Below, in pieces: positions 33,924 to 42,309 of a DNA stretch of 64,000 nt (position 1 is the stretch's first letter; the number at the start of each line of letters is the position of its first letter). The stretch lies in contig QHUM01000053.1 in assembly GCA_003222135.1 (NCBI GenBank), forward strand, positions 1 through 64,000, given 5' to 3'. The notes beneath the pieces are model-generated. The model was not told the DNA's origin and did no database searches. It saw only the letters and a program-made list of their open reading frames with translations. Position numbers and translations under genes: made by a program. The stretch is from Gemmatimonadota bacterium. GTDB lineage: Bacteria; Gemmatimonadota; Gemmatimonadetes; Gemmatimonadales; GWC2-71-9.

Positions 33924-34990
33924 GCGAGCCGCTCTCCGGCCACATCGAACAGGTGCAGACGGCGGCGATCGAGCTTCACGCCGACACGTTCCCCGGCCCG
34001 CAGCTCGACCAGTCCCGGGACCCGCGCGATCAGCGGCTGCCCGCCCGCCGCCAGGTGCACCAGCGTCTCCGCGCCGAGCGGCTCCACCACCACGATGTCG
34101 GCGTTGCCCATCCCCTGGTCCTCGCCGCACAGGCTCACGTACTCGGGCCGCACGCCGAGGTGGATCTCTCCTTCGTAGTGCTCGATCGCTACCGGCACCG
34201 AGAGGCTGCCGCAGTCCACCACCCCGCCCCCTTCCCGCATCCCCCGGCCGTGGCCAGCCAACACGTTCATCCCCGGGCTGCCGATGAACCGGGCCACGAA
34301 CACGTCGGCCGGACGCTGGTACACATCGGCCGGGGTGCCGAGCTGGCGCAGCCGACCCTCGTGCAACACGGCAATCCGCTGGCCCATGGTCATCGCTTCC
34401 ATCTGATCATGGGTGACATACACCATGGTCGCGCCGAGCGCGCGGTGCAGAGCCAGCAGCTCGGCGCGCAGCTCGGTGCGCAGCGTGGCATCGAGGTTCG
34501 AGAGCGGCTCGTCGAACAGGAACGCGCGGGGCGCGCGCACGATGGCCCGCCCCAACGCCACGCGCTGACGCTGCCCACCCGAGAGCTGCGCCGGGAGGCG
34601 GTCGAGCAGCTCCATCAGGCCGAGCCGCTGCGCGGTCTCCTGCACGCGGCGCGCGATCTCGGGCTCGGCCACGCCGCGCACCTCCAACCCGAACGCGATA
34701 TTGCCTCGCGCGGTCAGATGCGGATACAGGGCGTAGTTCTGGAACACCATGGCGACGTCGCGCTCGGCGGGCGGGAGGTGGGTCACCTCGCGCTCGTCGA
34801 TCAGAACTTCTCCCGCGGTCGGCTCCTCGAGCCCGGCGATGCAGCGCAGCGCGGTCGTCTTGCCGCAACCCGACGGCCCGAGCAGCACGAGGAACTCGCC
34901 GTCCCGGACATCCAGCGAGAGCTCCTGCAGCGCAGGCTTCGTCCCGGCGTCGAACGTCTTCGTGAGGGCCCGCAGCGTGACCGACGCCAT
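33920..34990 (-). CDS. ugpC: ABC transporter ATPase, UgpC/MsmX/MalK family
   Basis: The 356-aa ATPase of a carbohydrate importer: Walker A GPSGCGKTT, Q-loop VFQNYALYPH, signature LSGGQRQRVALGRAI, Walker B AFLFDEPLSNLD and switch His in VTHDQMEA. The last 120 residues form the TOBE/OB regulatory domain. ATG 34990 begins 22 nt after the glycosidase gene. Such ATPases can serve several importers, but here the complete receptor and permeases follow in overlapping order. Confidence 0.96.
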   Translation of the reverse strand: MASVTLRALTKTFDAGTKPALQELSLDVRDGEFLVLLGPSGCGKTTALRCIAGLEEPTAGEVLIDEREVTHLPPAERDVAMVFQNYALYPHLTARGNIAFGLEVRGVAEPEIARRVQETAQRLGLMELLDRLPAQLSGGQRQRVALGRAIVRAPRAFLFDEPLSNLDATLRTELRAELLALHRALGATMVYVTHDQMEAMTMGQRIAVLHEGRLRQLGTPADVYQRPADVFVARFIGSPGMNVLAGHGRGMREGGGVVDCGSLSVPVAIEHYEGEIHLGVRPEYVSLCGEDQGMGNADIVVVEPLGAETLVHLAAGGQPLIARVPGLVELRAGERVGVKLDRRRLHLFDVAGERLA

Positions 34991-35012
34991 GCGGCTCAGC
35001 CTACTCGGGGCT

Positions 35013-37283
35013 TCATCCGAAGGCAATCGTCAGCGGATCGCCGACGTTGCCTTCCCCCGCCGCGCGGCCGTCGATCTTGACGCGGAAGCGCGCGCCGTCG
35101 ATCGCTACCGCCACTCCCCGCCCGGCCACGCGCACGCCGTCGAGCGCCGCGCGGCTGACGCCGAGGGGCACGGGCCAGACGGTGAGGCCTCCCCCCGGGC
35201 CGTCGGGCAGCACGCCCATCACGTGCGACACGATCAGGTCGTTCACCCAGGAGTGCAGGTAATCGTCGATGCCCCGGTACACGCTCGGCCGGCCGGTGTG
35301 GGGGTGATAATGCTCGAAGCAGTTCGGCCGCTCGGGGTCGCCATCGAACGTCATCATGCGCGCGAACTGGTGGATCAAGTGGCCCAGCTTCCCCGCCCAC
35401 GAGCCCTGGTGCAGCCGCACGACGCGCGCCAGCGCATCGATGATGTGCGAGTTCGTCATCGGCCACACGCGCCCGTTCCACGGACAGTTGTGACGCTTGC
35501 CCTTCCACTCGGCGTCCGGATTGAACAGCGGATCGTCCACACTCGACGAGGGGACGGGGTAGGCCGTCCAGAACTCGGCCGGCTCGAACAAATGCCGCTC
35601 GAGCCCCGCGACGTGCCGCGCGTCGGCGAGATCGGTGCCGTACGGATAGAAGCACACCGCGGCTTTCACGCTGGTGGGCCGGGCGGTCCGCGGGTTCACG
35701 TCGAAGAACATCCCCGCCGCCGGATCCCACATCTTCTCGGCGATGGCGCGCCCCGTCCGGCTCCCGGCTTCCCGCCAGCGACCCACGTCTCCCGGGCTCA
35801 CCCGATCGGCGAGCCGCTCGAGCGACCGCAGCAGCCGGTAGGCATACACGGTCACGTCCACACCCTTCAGCCGGATCCGGCTCTCCCAGCCGACCCGGTC
35901 CGCTTCGGGATCCACCGCCTGGTAGCGGGACATGTATTCCTGACCGGTCTCGAACTGGTTGACGACGTCGATCATCCCGGTGTGATCGGCGTCGCGCGTC
36001 CGCAGCAGCCAGGCGGCGTAGCGCACCAGGGCGGGATACACCTCGGCCTCGAAGGCGGGGTCGGGATGCACCGCTTCGAGCGCCTCCAACGCGCCGCCCC
36101 AATCGGCGTGATAGAAGTCCGTCCCGCGCTGGTGATCGACGTACACCCGCCCGGGGAGCGAGCCGTCGGGGTTTTGGTGCGCGAGAAACGTACGCAACAC
36201 GCCGCGCGCCCACGCGGGATCGGCGAGCCAACGAAGCTCGCGCATGTGGCACTGGGCGCTGTAGGTGATCGGCACATGGAAACCGCCGATTCCCTCGCAC
36301 ACGGTGGGATACCGGTAGTTGCCGATCCCCCCCGCGATCGCGTTGAGGCGCAAGCCGTACCAGCGGTGGCGCCAATGGCCGTCCAGATACGGGTCGGAGC
36401 AGCGGAACGTGGGCACGGCGCCGAGGAACTCGTGCCAGCGGCGCTCCGCCACCGCGCGGGGCCGGTCGGGGGCCCGACGCGGGGGTTGGTCGGCGGATCG
36501 GCCGCTCGGGTGATCGGCACCCGCACGCGCCCGAGCGGCCTCCAGCTCGAGCGCGACGGACGCCGAGAAACGCACCGTGCCGCGCGGCGTGAGCCGCAGC
36601 CGGCGCTGCAGCCCCAGGTACATCACGCCCCGCGGGTCGATGCCTTCGAGGTGCAACTGATCCCGCAGCCGTCCGCTCGCCTGCCAACGGTCGTAAAACG
36701 GCGTGAGCTCGAACCGCGGGGGCAGCACCGCCGTCGAGGGTTCGGAGCGGTACGCGCCGAACGACTGGGCGGCAGGATCGAGCGTGAGGCGATGCGCCAC
36801 GCGGGCACGGTGCTCCCGTTGGTCGGCGACCTCGCGCGTGAAGCGCAGAACGTGCTCCTCGGCGTGCACGTCGGTCGCCGCGAGCGAGGCCCCATCCACC
36901 GCCGTCCACACGACTATATCCACGCTCGCGACCTGCGCCGTGGGGTTGCGTAGTTCCCATTCGGACGCGAGAGCGCCGCCCGGCGCACTGCGCGTCTCTC
37001 GCGCGCGCCACGACCCTACCGCGTGCTCCAGCGTCAGCACGGCGGGCGTCCAGCGCCGCCGCAGACAGCGCACGGGTACGGGGCTTCCGTCGATGAGGAA
37101 GGTGAGCGTAAACAGCGGACGGATCACGTACTGGAAGAGGTGCGCCTCGTCCCAGAACCCGGGCGCGTCGAGCCACTGAGGGAACGGCGGGGCCCAGATG
37201 AGTCCGTCGCCCGCCCCCAAATACCACTTGTCGCCCCGCGTCTGGGAGGACGCCCGCGCGGCGGCGGAGAGTGTACGCTTCAA
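35013..37283 (-). CDS. Six-hairpin (alpha/alpha) glycosidase, GH63/MGH1-like
   Basis: A probable cytosolic glycosidase (756 aa). An N-terminal beta-rich domain (to about residue 310) is followed by an (alpha/alpha)6 barrel with WGGALEALEAVHPD, NCPWNGRVWPMTNSHIIDAL and DDYLHSWVNDLI, segments found in GH63 and mannosylglycerate-hydrolase-like enzymes. A small beta tail closes the protein. The start is uncertain: TTG 37283 is preferred because it overlaps (TTGA) the stop of a 28-codon leader that has a strong ribosome site. The frame stays open to a GTG at 37448. It heads the ABC importer operon, suggesting hydrolysis of the imported glycan. Substrate unknown. Confidence 0.8.
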   Translation of the reverse strand: MKRTLSAAARASSQTRGDKWYLGAGDGLIWAPPFPQWLDAPGFWDEAHLFQYVIRPLFTLTFLIDGSPVPVRCLRRRWTPAVLTLEHAVGSWRARETRSAPGGALASEWELRNPTAQVASVDIVVWTAVDGASLAATDVHAEEHVLRFTREVADQREHRARVAHRLTLDPAAQSFGAYRSEPSTAVLPPRFELTPFYDRWQASGRLRDQLHLEGIDPRGVMYLGLQRRLRLTPRGTVRFSASVALELEAARARAGADHPSGRSADQPPRRAPDRPRAVAERRWHEFLGAVPTFRCSDPYLDGHWRHRWYGLRLNAIAGGIGNYRYPTVCEGIGGFHVPITYSAQCHMRELRWLADPAWARGVLRTFLAHQNPDGSLPGRVYVDHQRGTDFYHADWGGALEALEAVHPDPAFEAEVYPALVRYAAWLLRTRDADHTGMIDVVNQFETGQEYMSRYQAVDPEADRVGWESRIRLKGVDVTVYAYRLLRSLERLADRVSPGDVGRWREAGSRTGRAIAEKMWDPAAGMFFDVNPRTARPTSVKAAVCFYPYGTDLADARHVAGLERHLFEPAEFWTAYPVPSSSVDDPLFNPDAEWKGKRHNCPWNGRVWPMTNSHIIDALARVVRLHQGSWAGKLGHLIHQFARMMTFDGDPERPNCFEHYHPHTGRPSVYRGIDDYLHSWVNDLIVSHVMGVLPDGPGGGLTVWPVPLGVSRAALDGVRVAGRGVAVAIDGARFRVKIDGRAAGEGNVGDPLTIAFG

Positions 37284-37366
37284 GCGCCGCGATTGATCGA
37301 GCAGGACGGGCGCGCCACGGTCCGCTCGAAATCGGATAGAAGAAAAAATAGGAGATCCGGCGCCAC
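37280..37366 (-). CDS. Candidate 28-residue leader peptide upstream of the glycosidase/ABC operon
   Basis: A short frame starting GTG at 37366 with an excellent ribosome site (AGGAGG, 5 nt spacing). It encodes a hydrophobic start (VAPDLLFFLLSDF), and its TGA overlaps the likely TTG start of the glycosidase. It may couple translation or sense translation rate. Not recognisable as a known family. The alternative is that the glycosidase starts further upstream and this frame is accidental. Confidence 0.45.
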   Translation of the reverse strand: MAPDLLFFLLSDFERTVARPSCSINRGA

Positions 37367-37543
37367 CTTGCCCTCCTCGATCGCACAGCGAACACGTCGG
37401 AACTTTGTGGTGACGCGGACGCGTTGTCGGGGTAATGTCACAAGCCACGCTGGGTGGGGCAACCCTGCGCGCCCGGTGGGTTTGAATTCACCCTACCGGT
37501 CGTGCATGTTTTGAGGCGTTGCACGTCGTCGAAGGAGGAACCG

Positions 37544-38197
37544 ATGTCCGGGACACTCACCCCCACGGAGAAGGTCATGGCACACACCCTGCCTGCCCTG
37601 CCCTATGATTTCGCCGCGCTCGAGCCGTACATCGACGCGCAGACGATGCAGATCCACCACGGCAAGCATCACCAGGCGTATGTCAACAATCTGAACGCGG
37701 CGCTCGACAAGCACGCCGAGCTTCACAAGAAGACCCTCGAAGAGCTGCTCCGCGGCATCAACACGATCCCCGACGATATCCGCACCGCGGTCCGCAACAA
37801 CGGCGGCGGACATCACAATCACTCGCTCTTCTGGACGATCATGGCGCCGGCAGGCAAGGGCGGCGGCGGCGAGCCGGCTGGCGCGCTCGCCGATGCGATC
37901 AAGAAGACGTTCGGGGATGTCACGAAGTTCAAGGAGCAGCTCACCGGCGCGGCCACATCCCGCTTCGGGAGCGGCTGGGCGTGGCTCGCCCTGGCAGGCG
38001 GCAAACTCGAGGTCTTCAGCACTGCGAATCAGGACAGCCCACTCATGGACGGCAAGGTGCCGGTGCTCGGGCTGGATGTGTGGGAGCATGCGTACTACTT
38101 GAAATACCAGAACCGGCGACCGGACTACATCACGGCGTGGTGGAACGTGGTCAACTGGCCGGAGGTAGCGAAGCGGTACGAGGCGGCGAGGAAATAG
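37544..38197 (+). CDS. sodA: Superoxide dismutase, Fe/Mn family
   Basis: Converts superoxide to oxygen and hydrogen peroxide (217 aa). Metal ligands are visible: His in [12 protein letters not shown], His in [10 protein letters not shown], and Asp and His in [12 protein letters not shown]. The Gln in STANQDSPL is in the position typical of Mn enzymes. ATG 37544 follows GGAGG; a second ATG at MAHTLP, 11 codons on, is the usual start of relatives. A weak promoter (GTGACG, 17 bp, TAATGT at 37410-37438) could give a 100-nt leader. No signal peptide, so cytosolic. Confidence 0.96.
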   Translation: MSGTLTPTEKVMAHTLPALPYDFAALEPYIDAQTMQIHHGKHHQAYVNNLNAALDKHAELHKKTLEELLRGINTIPDDIRTAVRNNGGGHHNHSLFWTIMAPAGKGGGGEPAGALADAIKKTFGDVTKFKEQLTGAATSRFGSGWAWLALAGGKLEVFSTANQDSPLMDGKVPVLGLDVWEHAYYLKYQNRRPDYITAWWNVVNWPEVAKRYEAARK

Positions 38198-38215
38198 ACG
38201 CTCAGGCAGCCCGTT

Positions 38216-38680
38216 TCAGCGGTGCGCGAAAACCGCGGTGCGCCCCGCTCGATCGAAAGTCATGATCGCGTAGCGCACCGGCGTGGGCGAATCCATCCCG
38301 GGCGACCCGGCGGGCATGCCCGGCACGGCGACCCCTGCCAGCTCGGGGCGCTCGCGCAGCAGCCGGAGGATCACATCCGCGGGCACGTGCCCTTCGATCA
38401 CGTAGCCGTCGACCAGGGCCGTGTGACACGACGTCAGGTGCTTGGGAACGCCGTAGCGCTGCTTGATGGCGGCGAGGTTGGTCGTATCGTGAACGACCAC
38501 CTGAAACCCGGCGGCGCGCACGTGCTCGACCCAGTTGGCGCAGCAGCCGCACGTCGCGCTCTTATAAATGGTGATCACCGGACGCGGCCCCGCCGCTTGC
38601 CGAGGCGCGCTCACCGCGCCGCCCACCGTCAGGGCGGCGACGCCGAACGTCATGGCCAGCCAGGTCGTCTTGCGGAGCAC
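38216..38680 (-). CDS. DUF411 exported metal-binding protein (CopG-like)
   Basis: A 154-aa periplasmic protein of the DUF411 family, often linked to copper and other metal resistance. After a signal ending GGAVSAP, the domain shows YKSATCGCCANWVEHV with a CxCC metal site and LTSCHTALVDGYVIEGHVP, the second conserved Cys-His. GTG 38680 gives a basic signal N-region; ATG 38653 is the alternative. A TATACT resembling a -10 lies 2 nt before this GTG, which would favour the later ATG or a leaderless message. Copper is inferred from family literature. Confidence 0.86.
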   Translation of the reverse strand: MLRKTTWLAMTFGVAALTVGGAVSAPRQAAGPRPVITIYKSATCGCCANWVEHVRAAGFQVVVHDTTNLAAIKQRYGVPKHLTSCHTALVDGYVIEGHVPADVILRLLRERPELAGVAVPGMPAGSPGMDSPTPVRYAIMTFDRAGRTAVFAHR

Positions 38681-38754
38681 GGAGTATAAGCAACCCCCAA
38701 CGCACTCGTGGGGCAAGCTGGATCGACCGTTCCCCGTTGAGACTGGTCGCGCGG

Positions 38755-39540
38755 CTAGGGCCGCAGGGGAACCTCCAAGCGAGACTTGAGCACCAGCCGG
38801 TTCCCTGCCGCAGTCGTCCCAAAGCCGACGCCCACGTTCAGCTCGAACTCGTCGCCGAGCCGCACGTCCACTCCCGGGTAGAGCTGGTGCACCTGCTGGC
38901 TGGCGGGCAGCGCACTGCCGAGCAGGCCGGTCTTGCCGTAGTACTCGACGCTCAGCGCGACACGTTTGCTGACGGCGACGCCCAGCCGCCCGCTCGGCTC
39001 CACCTCCCACTCCGCCTCGCCGGCCGTGCTCGCCAGCACCCGCTCGATAACGGGATTCAATTGCAGTTGCACCCGTCCGATGCGCTTCTCGAGAATGGGC
39101 CGAATCTCGAGCCCGGTCGTGGTTTCGTCATACGCGGCAGGCGAAAACTCCAACTCGGCGGCGATGCCCAGATCCACCGGCAGCCTCCACGATTCGGGCG
39201 CGCGCACCCGCGACCGCAGCCGCCACCCGGCGTACTCAACGCCGGGACCTGGTCGGTACGCCGACAGGAGGTACGCGGTGACCTCCCAATGATCCGTAAG
39301 GCCCCTGGTCAGCTCCAAGGCGAGATGGAACTGACGCTCGCTCGGGGCGACCGGTCCGTCGAAAGCGGTGGTACCGCGGGCGATGTAATTGAAGTGTGTT
39401 TCGAGCTCCCACGCCTTGCGCGGCGCCGTCCCGGCCCCATACACCGCGATCTCGAAGGCGTCTTGAGCCACCAGCGCCGCGGGGGGACACGCCATTCCCA
39501 ACACGAACACGGGCACAAGAAGTCTCGCACGGGTGTTCAC
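38755..39540 (-). CDS. Hypothetical outer-membrane beta-barrel protein
   Basis: A 261-aa exported protein. It has a signal peptide (RARLLVPVFVLGMACPPAALVAQ) and about ten amphipathic strands with alternating charge (HFNYIARG, LRSRVRAP, LVLKSRLEVPL), ending in a beta strand. This pattern resembles barrel proteins of the MetA-pathway/transporter type, but no specific family is recognised. GTG 39540 follows AAGGA, and a good promoter lies upstream. It precedes the DUF411 gene, so a link with metals is possible. Confidence 0.72.
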   Translation of the reverse strand: MNTRARLLVPVFVLGMACPPAALVAQDAFEIAVYGAGTAPRKAWELETHFNYIARGTTAFDGPVAPSERQFHLALELTRGLTDHWEVTAYLLSAYRPGPGVEYAGWRLRSRVRAPESWRLPVDLGIAAELEFSPAAYDETTTGLEIRPILEKRIGRVQLQLNPVIERVLASTAGEAEWEVEPSGRLGVAVSKRVALSVEYYGKTGLLGSALPASQQVHQLYPGVDVRLGDEFELNVGVGFGTTAAGNRLVLKSRLEVPLRP

Positions 39541-39591
39541 GCAACATGCATCCTTGTGTAGTAAGTGAGTTGCTTGGTACGACGAATCCCG

Positions 39592-39620
39592 AACATAGTT
39601 GTCGGGTTTCGGTCGGTCAA
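39592..39620 (-). promoter_or_regulatory. Sigma70-type promoter for the outer-membrane protein gene
   Basis: On the minus strand TTGACC (39620-39615), a 17-bp spacer and TATGTT (39597-39592) match a housekeeping promoter. The predicted start near 39585 gives a leader of about 45 nt with AAGGA ahead of GTG 39540. The same 120-bp gap must also serve the divergent peroxiredoxin gene. Confidence 0.6.
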
Positions 39621-39660
39621 GAACACGGCTAGCTTGTCGGCAGATGAAAGGAGCAGACTC

Positions 39661-40161
39661 GTGACGGACACAATGGCTCGCGCGGCTGCCGGTCCGCTTG
39701 TAGCGGGGACCGCGGCACCCGACTTCACGCTGCACAGCACCCCCGACCAGACGGTATCGCTCCACGACTTCCGCGGTCGACCGGTGATTCTCGCCTTCTA
39801 TCCGGCCGACTGGAGTCCGGTGTGCGGCGACCAGATGGTGCTGTACAACGAGATCCTGCCGGAGTTTCAGCGCCACGGGGCCGAGCTGCTCGGCATCTCG
39901 GTCGACGGAGCGTGGTGTCACCTCGCGTTCGCGCAGCAGCGCCGGCTCCATTTCCCGCTGCTGGCGGACTTCGAGCCGAAGGGCGCCGTCGCGCGGCGGT
40001 ATGGCGTGTACCGCGACGGCGACGGCACCACCGAGCGGGCCCTCTTCGTGATCGACGGGGACGGCGTCGTGCGCTGGAGTTACCTGTCGCCGATCGGCGT
40101 GAACCCGGGAGCGGACGGGATCCTGCGTGCGCTCGAGACGCTCGGAACGGAGCGAGGGTGA
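39661..40161 (+). CDS. Peroxiredoxin (AhpC/TSA family)
   Basis: A thiol peroxidase (166 aa). The thioredoxin-like fold has the peroxidatic Cys in FYPADWSPVCGDQM, where Trp-Ser replaces the usual Thr-Phe before the Pro-Val-Cys, as in AhpE-like groups. A second Cys is in GAWCHLAF, the possible resolving residue. GTG 39661 has GGAG at 7 nt; upstream starts would run through the promoter region. It overlaps a DsbA-like thioredoxin-fold protein (GTGA), a likely redox partner. Confidence 0.9.
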   Translation: MTDTMARAAAGPLVAGTAAPDFTLHSTPDQTVSLHDFRGRPVILAFYPADWSPVCGDQMVLYNEILPEFQRHGAELLGISVDGAWCHLAFAQQRRLHFPLLADFEPKGAVARRYGVYRDGDGTTERALFVIDGDGVVRWSYLSPIGVNPGADGILRALETLGTERG

Positions 40162-40709
40162 GCCCGCATCGGGACCGGGCGGTGCTGGCGCTGCCGGTGG
40201 GCGAGCGGGATCACATGCAGGGGCCCGCGAACGCCACGGTGACGCTCGTCGAGTACGGCGACTTCGAATGCCCGCATTGCCGTCGCGCCTATCCGATCGT
40301 GAAGGAGGTTCGAGAACGGCTGGGTCCGCGCCTCCGATTCGTATTCCGCAACTTTCCTCTCACCGAGCTGCACCTGCACGCGGAGCACGCCGCCGAAGCG
40401 GCCGAAGCGGCCGGCGCGCAGGGGAAGTTCTGGGAGATGCACGATCGGCTGTTCGAGCGCCAGTTCGCGCTCGAGGACGATCACCTGATCGAGTACGCCC
40501 GCGAGCTCGGGCTCGACGCCCCGCGGCTGGGACGTGAGCTGGCGACGCACACGCATAAGGCGAAGGTGCGCGACGACTTCATGAGCGGCGTGCGGAGCGG
40601 AGTGAACGGGACGCCGACGTTCTTCATCAACAACGTGCGGCACGATCAGGCGTGGGACGTCGAGCCCCTCCTGGCGGCCCTCGAAGGAGTGCACGAGGGC
40701 GTGCGGTGA
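40158..40709 (+). CDS. DsbA-like thioredoxin-fold protein
   Basis: A 183-aa protein without a signal peptide. The active site is GDFECPHCRRAYP (CPHC), followed by the helical insertion and the cis-Pro loop GTPTFFIN. In other bacteria this domain is often fused to or encoded beside sodium/proton antiporters; here a CPA1 antiporter follows by 16 nt. It overlaps the peroxiredoxin stop (GTGA). It could reduce the peroxiredoxin or act on the antiporter; both are inference. Cytosolic location is implied by the missing signal. Confidence 0.88.
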   Translation: MSPHRDRAVLALPVGERDHMQGPANATVTLVEYGDFECPHCRRAYPIVKEVRERLGPRLRFVFRNFPLTELHLHAEHAAEAAEAAGAQGKFWEMHDRLFERQFALEDDHLIEYARELGLDAPRLGRELATHTHKAKVRDDFMSGVRSGVNGTPTFFINNVRHDQAWDVEPLLAALEGVHEGVR

Positions 40710-40725
40710 GCCACTGAGCGCGGCG

Positions 40726-42309
40726 ATGCATCAGTTCGAGATCATCCTCGCGCTGCTCGTCGCCGTCGTGCTCCTCGGGATCGCGGCACGCCGGCTGGGA
40801 GTGCCGTCTCCGGTGTTACTGGTGATCGGCGGGCTGGTGATCGCGCTGCTCCCAGGCCTGCCGCCCGTCGAGTTCGAGCCGCAGCTCATCTTCGTCGTGT
40901 TCATCCCGCCGCTCCTGTACCGGGCGGCGCTCACCGCTTCGTGGCGTGATCTGCGCGCCAACGTCCGCCCCATCACGCTGCTCGCCGTCGGTCTCGTGGT
41001 GTTCACGACCATCGTGGTCGGCGTCGCGGCACACGCCGTCGCACCCGGCCTGCCATGGGCCGCCGCCTTCGCGCTCGGCGCCCTGGTGTCGCCGCCCGAC
41101 GCTCCGGCGGCGACGGCCTTCCTGCGTGGCCTCGTCGTGCCACGACGCGTCGCGACGATTCTGGAAGGGGAGAGCCTGGTCAACGACGCCGCGGCGATCG
41201 TCGCCTACCGCATGGCCGTGGCGGCAGCCGTGAGCGGCGCGTTCTCCATCGCCACGGCGGCGCCGCGGTTCGTCTGGGTCGGCACGGCCGGCGTCGCGGT
41301 GGGGCTGGCCGTGGGGTGGCTGATCGCGTGGCTGCGCCGGCGCATGCACGCGCCCGAGATCGAGGCGACGATCTCGCTGCTCACTCCGTTCGCTGCGTTT
41401 CTCCCTGCCGAGGCCCTGGGCGTGTCCGGCGTACTGGCGGTGGTGGCCTGCGGCCTCTACCTCGGCCGGCAGGGCCCTCGCATCGTGGCACCCGACACCA
41501 GAGTGCAGACCGAGGGGATGTGGGGCGTGGTCGGCTTCGTGCTCGAGGGGCTCACGTTCATCTTCGTGGGGCTCGAGCTGCGTGCAGTGCTCGGCACGCT
41601 GGGCGCATATTCGGTGCGGGAGCTCGCGCTCGCCGGACTGGCCGTGAGCTTCGTGACGATCGCCGCGCGCGTCGTGTGGGTGTTCACGGCGACCTATGGC
41701 CCGCGCTGGGTCAGCCGGCACGCGCGGGCGCGCGGTCCCCTGGCGTCGTGGCGTCACGTGGCCCTGATCGCGTGGGCAGGCCTGCGCGGCGCGGATTCCC
41801 TGGTGCTCGCGCTGGCGCTCCCCTTCACCACCACCGCCGGCGCCCCGTTCCCAGGACGCGATCTCATCATCTTCCTCACGTATGTCGTGATTCTGGTGAC
41901 GCTCCTCGCCCAGGGCTTCTCGCTCCAGCCGTTCGTCAGCCGGCTCGGGATCTGTGACACCGGCGAGACGCAGCGGCTGGAAGAAGCCCACGCGCGCGAG
42001 CAGGCGTCCGCCGCCGCGTTGCGGCGGCTCGACCAGCTGGCGTCGGGCCTCGACGGGGAGACGCTGACGGAGCTGCGGGCGCGCTACGGCCACCGCAGCC
42101 GCCGCTTCGGTGCCCGGGTGCGCGCCGAGCGCGACGGCGCTGAGGAGCGTCTCGCCCGCGAGCGCCAAGCCGCCGTGCTCGAGCTGCTCGAGGCGGAGCG
42201 ACGGGCGGTGATTTCGCTGCGGGACAAGGGAATGATCGGTGATCACGTGATGCGGCGGGTGCAGCGGGACCTGGACCTCGAAGCACTGCTGCTGGGATCG
42301 CGCTCGTGA
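40726..42309 (+). CDS. Monovalent cation:proton antiporter, CPA1 family
   Basis: A 527-aa sodium(or potassium)/proton antiporter with 12 or more helices. The conserved GALVSPPDAPAAT contains the membrane acidic ion site, followed by ILEGESLVNDAAAIVAYR. A cytosolic tail of about 130 residues (from SRLGICDTGETQRLEE) is charged and helical, as in plant-type and bacterial NhaP/YjcE antiporters. It begins 16 nt after the DsbA-like gene and ends in a GTGA overlap with the aldolase gene. Confidence 0.93.
   Translation: MHQFEIILALLVAVVLLGIAARRLGVPSPVLLVIGGLVIALLPGLPPVEFEPQLIFVVFIPPLLYRAALTASWRDLRANVRPITLLAVGLVVFTTIVVGVAAHAVAPGLPWAAAFALGALVSPPDAPAATAFLRGLVVPRRVATILEGESLVNDAAAIVAYRMAVAAAVSGAFSIATAAPRFVWVGTAGVAVGLAVGWLIAWLRRRMHAPEIEATISLLTPFAAFLPAEALGVSGVLAVVACGLYLGRQGPRIVAPDTRVQTEGMWGVVGFVLEGLTFIFVGLELRAVLGTLGAYSVRELALAGLAVSFVTIAARVVWVFTATYGPRWVSRHARARGPLASWRHVALIAWAGLRGADSLVLALALPFTTTAGAPFPGRDLIIFLTYVVILVTLLAQGFSLQPFVSRLGICDTGETQRLEEAHAREQASAAALRRLDQLASGLDGETLTELRARYGHRSRRFGARVRAERDGAEERLARERQAAVLELLEAERRAVISLRDKGMIGDHVMRRVQRDLDLEALLLGSRS

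Noticed and set aside
34749..36953. A 734-codon plus-strand frame opposite the ATPase and glycosidase
   Set aside because: Antisense shadow; the minus strand carries Walker motifs and the glycosidase barrel.
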